DNA from: Pseudomonas sp. B21-040 | GTDB taxonomy: Bacteria; Pseudomonadota; Gammaproteobacteria; Pseudomonadales; Pseudomonadaceae | NCBI RefSeq assembly: GCF_024748695.1 | Contig: NZ_CP087176.1 | Span: forward strand, 2,721,501 to 2,785,500 | Length of the DNA stretch: 64,000 nt | Direction: 5' to 3' | Shown: positions 1 through 7,795 of the stretch, in pieces | Position numbering within the stretch: position 1 is the stretch's first letter | How the letters are laid out: each line of letters starts with the position of its first letter | Notes under the pieces: model-generated | Told to the model about the DNA's origin: nothing | The model's database searches: none | Seen by the model: the letters and a program-made list of their open reading frames with translations, nothing else | Translations under genes and position numbers: made by a program

Positions 1-278
1 CCAAGGTCCGTCAACTGCCGACTGGCGAGGTACTCCATGGCCTGCTGGACCGACGGTTCCAGGTAGTCGATGGTCCCGTCAGTCCAGATGCCCAGGTCAT
101 GAAACGCCGCCGCAATCTGCACCGCCTCCGATGGCAGTGAGTCAGTGCCGCTGATCGCGACATAGAAGTTCAGCATCCGATAAATATGATTGCGGTACGC
201 CGTTAGATCAGCACCGATGGCCAGGGCGTAGGACGTCAGTATGTCGTCGGTGACGGGGAACTCCATCACGAGATTCAT
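1..278 (-). CDS. HD-domain phosphohydrolase, 3' part cut by window edge
   Basis: The reading frame starts at an ATG at 278 and runs off the left edge, giving 92 residues. The visible part contains a helix with a His (YRNHIY) and then AAFHDLGIW, which carries the adjacent His-Asp pair of the HD superfamily of metal-dependent phosphohydrolases. Substrate cannot be told. A GAGGG ribosome-binding sequence lies 8 bases before the ATG and overlaps the stop of the upstream gene (290-691), so translation is probably coupled. It would be the third gene of an operon led by the Rrf2 regulator at 741-1310. Family assignment rests on the HD motif alone. Confidence 0.65.
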   Translation of the reverse strand, partial: MNLVMEFPVTDDILTSYALAIGADLTAYRNHIYRMLNFYVAISGTDSLPSEAVQIAAAFHDLGIWTDGTIDYLEPSVQQAMEYLASRQLTDL

Positions 279-289
279 CGTTACTGCCC

Positions 290-691
290 TCAGGCATCAC
301 GCAACAGGTCGTTGGCGTTGAGGATGTCATAAGCGATTTCCGGGCGATTCTCCAGGCCTCGGCGAATCGCGGCCGGGATTGACTGGCGGGTTTTTCGGCA
401 CAGCCCGGGCTGTTCGCCGAGGGTGATGCCGATGCCGCGCATGGTGCGTACTTCGTTGAAGCTGGGGACGATCTCGACGCGGATGCCCAGTTGCTCGTAC
501 ATGCGGTTTTGCAGGCGTTCGAGGTCGGCCAGGCTCTGCAGGTTTTCCAGTCGATCGAGCAGGCGTTTTTCTTCCTGGCGGGTCAGAAACAGGATGCGCA
601 CGTCCGCGCCCGGTGTTTCCAGCAGCGGGTCACGCCCGCAGGTGCAGGCGCCGGGCGGGCAGGGTGAGCGGATCGGAGCGGAGGTCGTCAT
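290..691 (-). CDS. Conserved hypothetical protein with N-terminal CPPGACTCG cysteine motif
   Basis: A protein of about 133 residues that I do not recognise by function. The N-terminus holds three closely spaced cysteines (CPPGACTCG), an arrangement that could bind metal or an iron-sulfur cluster; the rest is charged and probably helical, with one further Cys in PGLCRKTRQ. I chose the ATG at 691; a TTG at 700 in the same frame would add three residues, and neither has a strong Shine-Dalgarno. It sits between an Rrf2-family regulator and an HD-domain gene on the same strand, with spacing of about 50 and 11 bases, which suggests one operon. A link to redox or nitrosative stress is inferred only from the regulator. 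Confidence 0.6.
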   Translation of the reverse strand: MTTSAPIRSPCPPGACTCGRDPLLETPGADVRILFLTRQEEKRLLDRLENLQSLADLERLQNRMYEQLGIRVEIVPSFNEVRTMRGIGITLGEQPGLCRKTRQSIPAAIRRGLENRPEIAYDILNANDLLRDA

Positions 692-740
692 GGGGTTCAA
701 TCATAGAGCGCTCTAATCCGGTTTGCCCATAGGTGATTGG

Positions 741-1310
741 TCAGTCGGAAATATCGGTCGTCGGAATGATTTGCTCATCCTCGACCGGTGCACTGATGGC
801 GGTTTTCTTTTCCCGCCGATCATTCATCCAGTTGTTCAGTTGGGCACCGAATTCGGCAGGCGCTTTGCGCCCGACCCTTCTGGCCAAATCGAGAATGGTT
901 TGCTGGGCGAGCGCTTCTTCCATGCGCTTTTGCGCGGTCATCATGACCGCGTGCACCGCGCAATTACCGTCCAGGGCCCACTCTGGCGGGGAGCCGTCGA
1001 ACAGGGCGCAGCGCCCACGGATTTCGCGGCAATCGAAGATCCGCTTCTGGCCGTCGATGGCGTTGACGATGTCCAGCACGCTGATTTCGTCCGCCGGGCG
1101 CGCCAGTTTGAACCCGCCGCGCACACCTTCGGTGGCGATGACCAGTTTGGCCTTGGCCAGTTTGGTGAAGATCTTGGCCAGGTAATCCAGCGGCACGCCT
1201 TGCAGTTCGGCGAGGTCGCGCACGCTCGCCTCACGGCTATCGCCGTAATCGCCTACCAGAAAAATCAGGCAATGAATGCCGTATTCAACGCCCGCGCTGT
1301 AAAGAGACAT
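741..1310 (-). CDS. Rrf2-family transcriptional regulator (IscR/NsrR-like)
   Basis: A 189-residue Rrf2 regulator. Residues 1-80 form the winged helix-turn-helix (DLAELQGVPLDYLAKIFTKL, then GVRGGFKLARP). Three cysteines follow in the order FDC, GRC and GNC, in the region where IscR and NsrR bind a 2Fe-2S or 4Fe-4S cluster, so a cluster-based sensor of redox state or nitric oxide is likely. The C-terminal tail beyond residue 150 is longer than in IscR or NsrR and is charged. GGAG lies before the ATG at 1310. It is divergent from the flavoprotein gene at 1558, the most likely target, and heads an operon with the Cys-motif and HD genes. Confidence 0.85.
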   Translation of the reverse strand: MSLYSAGVEYGIHCLIFLVGDYGDSREASVRDLAELQGVPLDYLAKIFTKLAKAKLVIATEGVRGGFKLARPADEISVLDIVNAIDGQKRIFDCREIRGRCALFDGSPPEWALDGNCAVHAVMMTAQKRMEEALAQQTILDLARRVGRKAPAEFGAQLNNWMNDRREKKTAISAPVEDEQIIPTTDISD

Positions 1311-1472
1311 TGATATCTCCGACTGAATGAGTCGCCAATGTTATCAGTCGACGGATAGGGAAGCAACGAGCCGTCGACACCCCTAATTAGCCTGAGCGGT
1401 CGATGGATGAGAGCTGTTGGCCGGGTTGTCGAGGTATCAGGGCAGGTGATGGTAACGATCGATGGAAGGTCG

Positions 1473-1501
1473 TTGCGTGTTTTAACTCGGATCACTATAG
1501 T
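1473..1501 (+). promoter_or_regulatory. Candidate sigma70 promoter for the NDH-2-like gene
   Basis: TTGCGT at 1473-1478 and TATAGT at 1496-1501 are separated by 17 bases and lie about 57 bases before the ATG at 1558. The -10 lies inside the short palindrome ACTATAGT. A repressor such as the divergent Rrf2 protein could act here; no defined operator could be recognised. Confidence 0.4.
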
Positions 1502-1557
1502 CGCCGTTGTCAGCTCAACAACGAGCAGAGTCTTTGGTCTTCCCCGGAGTTAAAACG

Positions 1558-2760
1558 ATGAAACAGCACATTCTGGTAATCGGCGCAGGTTTCGGCGGCA
1601 TGTGGACGGCGTTGAGCGCCACGCGCCTGTTCGACCTTCATGATCATGACGGCGTAGAGGTCACGGTACTGGCGCCTCAGGCCGAGCTGCGTGTGCGTCC
1701 GCGCTTCTACGAACCGAATGCTCATCAACTCGCCGCACCGATTGGTGAGCTGTTCGATGCCGTCGGTGTGAAGTTCATCAAGGGCTCCGCAGAGACCATC
1801 GATGTGCAGCAAAAACGTGTCGGTTACACCGATGCTTCGGGCACTGCGCAGACGTGCAGCTACGACAAACTCGTTCTGGCCACCGGCAGCCGCCTGGCCC
1901 TGCCGGACACCCCGGGTGTGGCCGAACATGCCTTTGATGTGGATCAGATCGAACAAGCCGTGCGTCTGGAAAACCACCTCAAATCCCTGGTCAACCTGCC
2001 TGCCAGTAAAAGCCGCAACACGGTCGTGGTGGCCGGTGGCGGTTTCACCGGGATTGAAACGGCGACCGAAATGCCGGCGCGTCTGCGGGCCATCCTCGGC
2101 GAGGACGCGGACATCGAGGTGATCGTCGTCGACCGTGGCGAAAAGGTCGGTGCTTCGATGGGGGCTGAAATCAGCCATAAGATCGCTGAGGCAAGCACTG
2201 AGCTGGGCGTGAAGTGGCGTTTGAAATCGTCGGTCGTTGCAGTCGACGAGAAGGGTGTGACCTTGGCCGATGGCCAGCGCATCGACGCCAAGACCGTGGT
2301 CTGGACCACCGGTGTGCGAGCCAGTTCGCTGACTGAGCAAATCCCCGCCGAACGTGATGCCATGGGCCGTCTGCACGTGGACAGCCATCTGAAAGTCATC
2401 GGCCAGGACGACATCTTTGCCACGGGGGATGTGGCGTACGCGGCCAGTGATGACATCGGTAATCATGCCTTGATGACCTGCCAGCACGCGATCTCGCTGG
2501 GGCGTCACGCAGGGAATAACGTGGCGGCGCAAATCCTGGGGGTGGACCCGACACCGTACAGCCAGCCCAAGTACGTCACCTGCCTGGATCTGGGGGCCTG
2601 GGGCGCGGTGTACACCGAGGGTTGGGATCGTCAGGTCAAACTGGTCAAGCAGGAAGCCAAAGACCTCAAAACTCAAATCAATACGGTCTGGATCTACCCG
2701 CCGGCAGCTGACCGTGTCACCGCATTGGCAGCCGCGGACCCGATGATCCCGGTAGCTTGA
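1558..2760 (+). CDS. NDH-2-like FAD-dependent pyridine nucleotide oxidoreductase
   Basis: A 400-residue flavoprotein of the type II NADH dehydrogenase / Pyr_redox_2 family, which passes electrons from NAD(P)H through FAD to quinone or another acceptor. The FAD-binding Rossmann motif VIGAGFGGMW is at residues 7-16 and the NAD(P)H-binding GGGFTGIE near 160-167; ATGDVAY near residue 290 is the conserved second FAD contact. There is no evident membrane helix, but NDH-2 enzymes are peripheral. The ATG at 1558 is preferred over an upstream in-frame start at 1507 because GGAG lies 9 bases before it and the protein then begins directly at the FAD motif. Regulation by the divergent Rrf2 gene is inferred. 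Confidence 0.85.
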   Translation: MKQHILVIGAGFGGMWTALSATRLFDLHDHDGVEVTVLAPQAELRVRPRFYEPNAHQLAAPIGELFDAVGVKFIKGSAETIDVQQKRVGYTDASGTAQTCSYDKLVLATGSRLALPDTPGVAEHAFDVDQIEQAVRLENHLKSLVNLPASKSRNTVVVAGGGFTGIETATEMPARLRAILGEDADIEVIVVDRGEKVGASMGAEISHKIAEASTELGVKWRLKSSVVAVDEKGVTLADGQRIDAKTVVWTTGVRASSLTEQIPAERDAMGRLHVDSHLKVIGQDDIFATGDVAYAASDDIGNHALMTCQHAISLGRHAGNNVAAQILGVDPTPYSQPKYVTCLDLGAWGAVYTEGWDRQVKLVKQEAKDLKTQINTVWIYPPAADRVTALAAADPMIPVA

Positions 2761-2781
2761 TTCGATAACGCTGCGTGAATA

Positions 2782-2821
2782 AAAAATCCCGCTCAAGTGA
2801 CCTTGAGCGGGATTTTTGTTT
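2782..2821. terminator. Bidirectional intrinsic terminator
   Basis: A perfect 10-bp stem CCCGCTCAAG / CTTGAGCGGG with a 4-base loop is flanked by an A-run on the left and a T-run on the right. It lies between convergent genes and can stop transcription from both sides. Confidence 0.9.
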
Positions 2822-3252
2822 TAGATACGGAAAGCCTGGCGGCCAACCAGCAGCCATTGGCCGCTTTTCTTTTGCCAGATCTGGAAGTTCTCGATTTCGG
2901 TCGGGACCACTTCGGTGCCTTTGAGGGCTTGCGCCGAGAAATGATTGCGCACCAGCGCGACATCGCCGGAGACGTTGATGGTCTGGTTTTGCATTTCCAG
3001 GGTTTTGAACGCGCTTTTGCCCGTTTCGATATCAGCGATGAAGTCGGTCTTGTCCTGAACCTTGCCGCTGGAATGCCCGTAGGTCAGGTTCTCGGCGGTC
3101 AGCGCTTTAAGCTCGGTGATGTTCTTGTGCAACATGGCTTGGGTCAGATGATCGACAGCGCTGGCGACCTCTTTCTCGCCGGAGGCGGGGGCGGCCGCTA
3201 CGTAGCCACTGAAGAGGCATAAAAAACCGACCAGCAGTTTGACGTTCTTCAT
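2821..3252 (-). CDS. Exported NTF2-like / SnoaL-like protein
   Basis: A 143-residue protein with an N-terminal signal peptide (LLVGFLCLFSGYVAAAPA, probable cut after AAA near residue 20). The remainder fits the NTF2-like DUF4440/SnoaL cone fold: a helical start (AVDHLTQAMLHKNITELKAL), TAENLTYGHSSGKVQDKTDF and a terminal strand GQWLLVGRQAF. Many members bind small molecules or act as isomerases; the ligand here is unknown. The ATG at 3252 is preferred because AAGGAA lies 7 bases upstream and it begins the signal peptide. Confidence 0.75.
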   Translation of the reverse strand: MKNVKLLVGFLCLFSGYVAAAPASGEKEVASAVDHLTQAMLHKNITELKALTAENLTYGHSSGKVQDKTDFIADIETGKSAFKTLEMQNQTINVSGDVALVRNHFSAQALKGTEVVPTEIENFQIWQKKSGQWLLVGRQAFRI

Positions 3253-3319
3253 AGGTGTTTCCTTGTTGTTATGGGAATGGGTGACTCGTCGGTCATCGTA
3301 CAACCTATGAAGAATTAAG

Positions 3320-3358
3320 AAAACACCCGGCACGACCTGTATTTCAGGCCGCGCCGGG
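3320..3358 (-). terminator. Intrinsic terminator after grxC
   Basis: On the minus strand a long GC-rich hairpin (CCCGGC arm, loop AAATA, GCCGGG arm) is followed by TGTTTTCTT. It lies just downstream of the glutaredoxin stop. Confidence 0.75.
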
Positions 3359-3369
3359 CGTCGTGCATT

Positions 3370-3621
3370 TCAGGCCAGCATCGACAGTAAACCGCCCTGA
3401 CGATCCAGTTTGGCCAGGTCATCGAAACCGCCGACATGGGTGTCACCGATGAAAATCTGCGGCACGCTGCGACGACCGCTGCGGTCGAGCATCTCCTGGA
3501 ATTTGCCGGGATCAGCCTGAACGTTTATCTCCTGCGCGGTGACGCCTTTGCTGCTCAGCAGCGCCTTGGCGTTACGGCAATAGGGGCAGGTGTCGGTGGT
3601 GTAGATCGTCACGTTGTTCAT
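3370..3621 (-). CDS. grxC: Glutaredoxin 3 (GrxC-type)
   Basis: An 83-residue dithiol glutaredoxin with the active site TCPYCRNAK at residues 11-19. It also has the cis-Pro loop SVPQIFIGDTHVGGFDDL, which binds glutathione. The protein reduces protein disulfides and glutathione mixed disulfides in the cytoplasm, using GSH and glutathione reductase. The length matches E. coli GrxC (about 83 residues). The start at 3621 has AGGAG 9 bases upstream. It lies 30 bases after the AhpD-like gene on the same strand, so both may be transcribed together as a thiol-redox pair. Confidence 0.93.
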   Translation of the reverse strand: MNNVTIYTTDTCPYCRNAKALLSSKGVTAQEINVQADPGKFQEMLDRSGRRSVPQIFIGDTHVGGFDDLAKLDRQGGLLSMLA

Positions 3622-3651
3622 TGTCAGTACTCCTGAAATCAAGCGCCGGGT

Positions 3652-4170
3652 TCAAGCATCGATGGCGGGGAAGTCGATATCGGTCAGGGCGAGGTTGTTG
3701 AGGTAGTTGGTCAGCGTCTGCGAGGCCACATGGGCAATCACTTCAATGATCTTGGCGTCGTTGATGCCGGCGGTACGCGCTGCGTCGATTTGTTCGAGGC
3801 TCAGGTGGCCACGGCTTTCGGTGATTTGTTGGGCGAGCGTGGCGAAGGCATTCAGTTGGCCGTGCCGGGCGCTGAGGATGTCCTGCGCCGACAGTCCGGC
3901 TTTACCGGCAAACAAGGTATGCGCCGCCAGGCAGTAATCGCAGCCGTTGACCTGCGAGGTGGCCAGGAAAATGGCTTCTTTTTCCGTCGCACTCAGGGAT
4001 GTTTTACCCAGCGCCACGCCTTGTTGCAGGTAGGCCGCCAATACAGCAGGGGCATGGGCCAGGGTTTTGAAGACATTGGGCAAAAAGCCGATTTTTTTCT
4101 GCACGCCTTCCAGCAGCGGGCGGGTGGTTTCAGTGGCGTGTTCGAGGCTCAGGGCGGTGATGCGGCTCAT
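3652..4170 (-). CDS. Carboxymuconolactone decarboxylase / AhpD-like peroxidase-family protein
   Basis: A 172-residue alpha-helical CMD-family protein. The CDYC motif preceded by NG and followed by LAAHT (residues about 77-86) is the AhpD-type redox-active CxxC plus His, so an alkylhydroperoxidase-like thiol activity is more likely than decarboxylation. The ATG at 4170 has GGAG 7 bases upstream. It is followed by grxC and is divergent from the AraC-type regulator at 4306, which probably controls it. Confidence 0.85.
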   Translation of the reverse strand: MSRITALSLEHATETTRPLLEGVQKKIGFLPNVFKTLAHAPAVLAAYLQQGVALGKTSLSATEKEAIFLATSQVNGCDYCLAAHTLFAGKAGLSAQDILSARHGQLNAFATLAQQITESRGHLSLEQIDAARTAGINDAKIIEVIAHVASQTLTNYLNNLALTDIDFPAIDA

Positions 4171-4305
4171 GGTGTTGCTCCGTCGATTCAAGCGCGGTGT
4201 GCGCTGGGTACGGGGTCTATGCTATGCAACGGCGGTGGCGTTTAGGGTGCAAATCGTCGAGGATATGCAACAGATCGTCCAAACCTGTCCCCCGGGAGTC
4301 GTTCC

Positions 4306-5136
4306 ATGGATCGCTTGTCCACCTTGCTCACCCACTTCGGCGTCAGCGCCGGGAGCTTCTTCAGTGGGCGTTTTTGCGACGCCGTGGTCTTTGATGGTGA
4401 GCAGTCAACGGGGCACATCCACCTGCTGCAGGCGGGCGAATTGACGCTGAAGTTGGCCGATGAGCCGGACCGTTTGCTGACCGAGCCCACGCTGATATTT
4501 TTCCCGCGACCTTATCGTCATCGCTTGTTCGCCAGCGAAGCGTCGGGCACGCAACTGGTGTGCGCTTCGCTGGATTTCGACGGCGGCGCCGGTAATGCCC
4601 TGGCGACCGCGTTGCCTGACTATCTGCTACTGCCACTGGGCAGCGTTCCGACGATGGCCAGCACGCTGGACTGGTTGTTCAACGAAGCGTTCGGCGACAC
4701 CTGCGGCCGTGAAGCGATGATGGATCGACTGTTCGAATTGCTGGTGATTCAGTTGCTGCGCCACCTGTTGTCCAGTCGCGATCAGCGTCCGGGCATGATG
4801 GCCGGCCTCGCGGATGCACGGCTGGCGCGGGCCATGAACTTGATGCATGACGCGCCTGAAAAGCCTTGGACCGTCGCCCAATTATCGGCGGTGGCCAACA
4901 TGTCGCGCGCCAGTTTTGCCGAACACTTTCGGCTGGTGGTCGGGCAGACGCCGGTCGACTATCTGGTGAGCTGGCGCATCAGTCTGGCGCAGAAGCGCTT
5001 GCGCCAAGGTAAGTCGATTGCACTGATCGCCGATGAAGTCGGCTACGAAAGCCCCTCGGCCCTGGCCCGGGCCTTTCGCCGAAAAACCGGCATCAGCCCG
5101 CGTGAATGGGTGCAAGAAGGCAAGCGCGCGCGATAA
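4306..5136 (+). CDS. AraC-family transcriptional regulator with cupin-type sensor domain
   Basis: A 276-residue regulator. Residues 1-165 resemble the AraC cupin_6 binding domain (HIHLLQAGELTL, then FFPRPYRHRL). Residues 178-270 are the two helix-turn-helix units (WTVAQLSAVANMSRASFAEHF and SIALIADEVGYESPSALARAF, split here only for description). This subfamily often sits next to and activates CMD or oxidoreductase genes; here the divergent AhpD-like/grxC pair is the natural target. GGGAG precedes the ATG by 8 bases. The effector is unknown. Confidence 0.85.
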   Translation: MDRLSTLLTHFGVSAGSFFSGRFCDAVVFDGEQSTGHIHLLQAGELTLKLADEPDRLLTEPTLIFFPRPYRHRLFASEASGTQLVCASLDFDGGAGNALATALPDYLLLPLGSVPTMASTLDWLFNEAFGDTCGREAMMDRLFELLVIQLLRHLLSSRDQRPGMMAGLADARLARAMNLMHDAPEKPWTVAQLSAVANMSRASFAEHFRLVVGQTPVDYLVSWRISLAQKRLRQGKSIALIADEVGYESPSALARAFRRKTGISPREWVQEGKRAR

Positions 5137-5227
5137 CGCTCGTGGGGTGACGGGCTGTTTGAGGTTCGTGAGATAGACTGATCAGCGGACATCGAACGAT
5201 GGGAGTGTCGAACGTGGCGCCATTCAA

Positions 5228-6439
5228 ATGGACTCGTTAATCACCGCTGCTGCCCGAGCGCTGGCAGCGGGTGATCCGCTCGGTGCTTTGAACCGGGTGG
5301 CCTTGCGCGATGATGCACCGGCGCTGGCACTGCGCGGCATCGCCATGGCCCAGCTCGGCGATCTGGAACGGGCGAAGGCGTTGGTCAAACGGGCGGCGCG
5401 TGCATTTGGTGCGAAAGAGCCCATGGCCCGGGCGCGGTGCGTGGTGGCTGAGGCCGAAATTGCGCTGGCGGCGCGCGATTTGAGCTGGCCGGTAAAGGCC
5501 CTCGACGCGGCACGGGCGACGCTGGAAGCCCATGGGGATTGGGTGAATGCGGCACATGCGCGGTATCTGGAGATCCGCCGGTTGTTGCTGATCGGGCACC
5601 TCGATCAGGTCGAGCAATTACTCGTCCGTCTCGACCCCGCGCCGTTGCCGCCGGCCCTGCGTGCCGCACATGAACTGGTGGTGGCCGGCATTGCGATGCG
5701 TCGGCTGGAGATCAAAAAGGCCCGGTCTGCGCTGCAAAGGGCTGAACACTTTGCCGCCGAAGCCGCTATCCCCGCACTGACGGGCGAAGTCGAAAGCGCC
5801 GCTCACGTCATGAACGCCCCCGCAGCCCGGTTGATCAGCCGTGGCGAAACACGACCACTGATGCTGGATGAAGTCGAAACGCTGTTCGCTTCAACCTCGC
5901 TGGTGGTCGACGCGTGTCGCTACACGGTGCGCGGCGCCGGCATGTCCGTCTCGCTGGGCAGTCGCCCGGTGTTGTTCGCCCTCGCACGGGTGTTGGCTGA
6001 AGCCTGGCCGGCCGATGTCAGCCGCGAAGTGCTTATCGCCCACGCCTTTCGCTTGAAACTCAGTGATGAATCCCACCGTGCGCGCTTGCGCGTGGAGATC
6101 GGACGGCTGCGGGCGGCGCTTCGACCGTTGGCCGACGTCACTGCGACGAAGCGCGGGTTTGCACTGGTGGCGCCCGACGTCGTGGTGCTGGCGCGACCGG
6201 TCGAGGAGCAGCACGCGGCGCTCCTGGCTTTTCTGGCAGACGGTGAATCGTGGTCGAGTTCGGCCTTGGCGATGGCGCTTGGCACCAGTCAGCGTAGCGT
6301 GCAACGGGCGCTTGATTCGCTGGCAGTCGCCAGCAAAGTGCAGGCGTTCGGTCGCGGCAAGGCGCGTCGCTGGATGACGCCACCGATGCCGGGATTCGCG
6401 ACGACTTTGTTACTCACCGCTTTGTTGCCGGGTGATTAG
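5228..6439 (+). CDS. Helical-repeat protein with C-terminal winged-helix domain, putative regulator
   Basis: A 403-residue protein. Residues 1-200 are rich in Ala/Leu helical pairs, like degenerate TPR repeats (ALALRGIAMAQLGDLERAKA). The middle (CRYTVRGAGMSVSLGSRPVL, SDESHRARLRVEIGRLRAAL) resembles an OmpR/SARP-like winged helix. The end (SSSALAMALGTSQRSVQRAL) is a clear helix-turn-helix. It is therefore probably a cytoplasmic transcription regulator. No good Shine-Dalgarno precedes the ATG at 5228, but no other in-frame start is available. The beta-propeller gene follows after 36 bases and is the probable partner or target. Confidence 0.6.
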   Translation: MDSLITAAARALAAGDPLGALNRVALRDDAPALALRGIAMAQLGDLERAKALVKRAARAFGAKEPMARARCVVAEAEIALAARDLSWPVKALDAARATLEAHGDWVNAAHARYLEIRRLLLIGHLDQVEQLLVRLDPAPLPPALRAAHELVVAGIAMRRLEIKKARSALQRAEHFAAEAAIPALTGEVESAAHVMNAPAARLISRGETRPLMLDEVETLFASTSLVVDACRYTVRGAGMSVSLGSRPVLFALARVLAEAWPADVSREVLIAHAFRLKLSDESHRARLRVEIGRLRAALRPLADVTATKRGFALVAPDVVVLARPVEEQHAALLAFLADGESWSSSALAMALGTSQRSVQRALDSLAVASKVQAFGRGKARRWMTPPMPGFATTLLLTALLPGD

Positions 6440-6475
6440 GATCCACTCCACACACCCAGTGAAGAGGATGTACCC

Positions 6476-7114
6476 ATGAAACGTTCATCAGCTGAAATCA
6501 TCCGCGAATACGGACCTTTTCCCGACGTAAAAAGCGTGCACGGCGTCTCGTTTGACGGCCGGCACGTTTGGTTCGCTTCCGGAGACAAGCTCAACGTCTT
6601 TGACCCGGACAGTGACAAGCCGCTGCGTTCGCTCGACATAACCGCAGACGCGGGAACCGCCTTCGACGGCAAGCATTTGTTCCAGATTGCCGGGGAACAC
6701 ATCAACAAAATCGATCCAAAAAGCGGCCGCGTGCTCGCGACAATTCCGGCGCCCGGCGGCGGTACCGACTCGGGATTGACCTGGGCAGAAGGAACGCTGT
6801 GGGTCGGTCAGTACCGGGCGCGCAAGATCCATCAAATCGACCCCGAGACCGGGAAAATCCTGCGCACCATCGAGTCCAACCGTTTCGTCACCGGCGTGAC
6901 CTGGGTGGACGGCCAAATGTGGCACGGCACCTGGGAGGAGGAAGAAAGTGAATTGCGGCGAATTGACCCGATCACCGGCAAAGTCCTGGAGGCTATCGAA
7001 ATGCCGTCAGGCGTGGGGGTGTCAGGGCTTGAATCGGATGGTGGCGAGCGGTTTTTCTGCGGCGGTGGCAACAGCGGCAAAGTCAGGGCCGTTCGCCGGC
7101 CCGTGTCTTCCTAG
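6476..7114 (+). CDS. Beta-propeller protein, glutamine cyclotransferase-like
   Basis: A 212-residue protein built from repeats of about 40-45 residues, each with a GLTWAEGTLWVGQY-like strand pair followed by IHQIDPETGKILRTI (also INKIDPKSGRVLATI and LRRIDPITGKVLEAI). This is the pattern of five-bladed glutamine cyclotransferase-like and PQQ/Vgb-like propellers. No signal peptide is present, so it is likely cytoplasmic. Start choice is supported by AGAGG 8 bases before the ATG. Enzymatic activity cannot be inferred; catalytic residues of true glutaminyl cyclases were not identified. It probably forms an operon with the upstream regulator-like gene. Confidence 0.65.
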   Translation: MKRSSAEIIREYGPFPDVKSVHGVSFDGRHVWFASGDKLNVFDPDSDKPLRSLDITADAGTAFDGKHLFQIAGEHINKIDPKSGRVLATIPAPGGGTDSGLTWAEGTLWVGQYRARKIHQIDPETGKILRTIESNRFVTGVTWVDGQMWHGTWEEEESELRRIDPITGKVLEAIEMPSGVGVSGLESDGGERFFCGGGNSGKVRAVRRPVSS

Positions 7115-7380
7115 AACGTAAACTGACGCGACGAGCGGGATGTGCTCTGGGCCAGTTCGATCTCCAGCAGATGTTCAGCCAGCACGTCATTGAGAAAGCG
7201 GAACTGATCGTTGAGGCCGACCACTTCGTTGCTGAAGTGGTTGGCTGCTGCCGGTATCAGCAACGCCTCGTAGTGTTTGTCGAACACTAATGACAGCGCT
7301 TTGCGCGACACAGATTCCTGTGCGTAGTAGTTGCTGCCGAACACCGGGAAGCTCACTGCCAAAGTAACGGAGTGGATCAT
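7111..7380 (-). CDS. Small hypothetical protein
   Basis: An 89-residue protein without a recognisable domain: a short hydrophobic N-terminus (MIHSVTLAVSFPVF), then a mostly helical, acidic body ending in SRSSRQFTF. The ATG at 7380 overlaps the stop of the 34-residue ORF at 7377-7481 by ATGA, and GAGGAG lies about 10 bases upstream inside that ORF, so the pair is translationally coupled. Its 3' end overlaps the end of the convergent beta-propeller gene by 4 bases. Function unknown. Confidence 0.6.
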   Translation of the reverse strand: MIHSVTLAVSFPVFGSNYYAQESVSRKALSLVFDKHYEALLIPAAANHFSNEVVGLNDQFRFLNDVLAEHLLEIELAQSTSRSSRQFTF

Positions 7381-7481
7381 GATGCTTGCTCCTCGGTCTG
7401 GCCGATGTCCAGGATGAAACGGGAAAAAAGTGTCAGCGTAACGGCCGTCAGGGTCAGGCAGGTCAGGAGATGGATCAACAT
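7377..7481 (-). CDS. 34-residue single-helix membrane peptide
   Basis: A short frame encodes MLIHLLTCLTLTAVTLTLFS followed by RFILDIGQTEEQAS. Residues 1-20 would form one membrane helix and the tail is acidic. GGAGGGG lies 6 bases before the ATG, a strong ribosome-binding site, and the stop overlaps the start of the next gene by ATGA. These two signals, rather than homology, argue that it is translated. Confidence 0.5.
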   Translation of the reverse strand: MLIHLLTCLTLTAVTLTLFSRFILDIGQTEEQAS

Positions 7482-7600
7482 GATGTGCCCCTCCGATGCG
7501 GGGTTTGCGTTGTGATGGGGTGATCGTGCGCCTGACGGTTTTATTGCGGAAGGCATTCGTCGCGATGGTGAATATCGACGGCAATGATGGTGTTCTCTGG

Positions 7601-7685
7601 GGCCCCATCGCGGGCAAGCCCGGCTCCCACAAATCTGTGAGCACCGCTGAACCTGTAGGAGCCGAGCTTGCTCGCGATGGGGCCC
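7601..7685. repeat. REPIN: inverted pair of REP elements
   Basis: Two inverted REP units face each other: CGCGGGCAAGCCCGGCTCCC on the left and GTAGGAGCCGAGCTTGCTCG on the right, enclosed by GGGGCC/GGCCCC. This is the usual Pseudomonas REP doublet. The 7482-7795 gap holds this element and no convincing gene. Confidence 0.85.
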
Positions 7686-7795
7686 TCAAATCCGCCTTCG
7701 ATCCAAAGCGAACAAACACCGCGACCTATACTCAAATAAATAGGCCTCTGAGTACCGGGCATTCTGCCCAAGGGCGATTGTAGGAAACCGCGATC

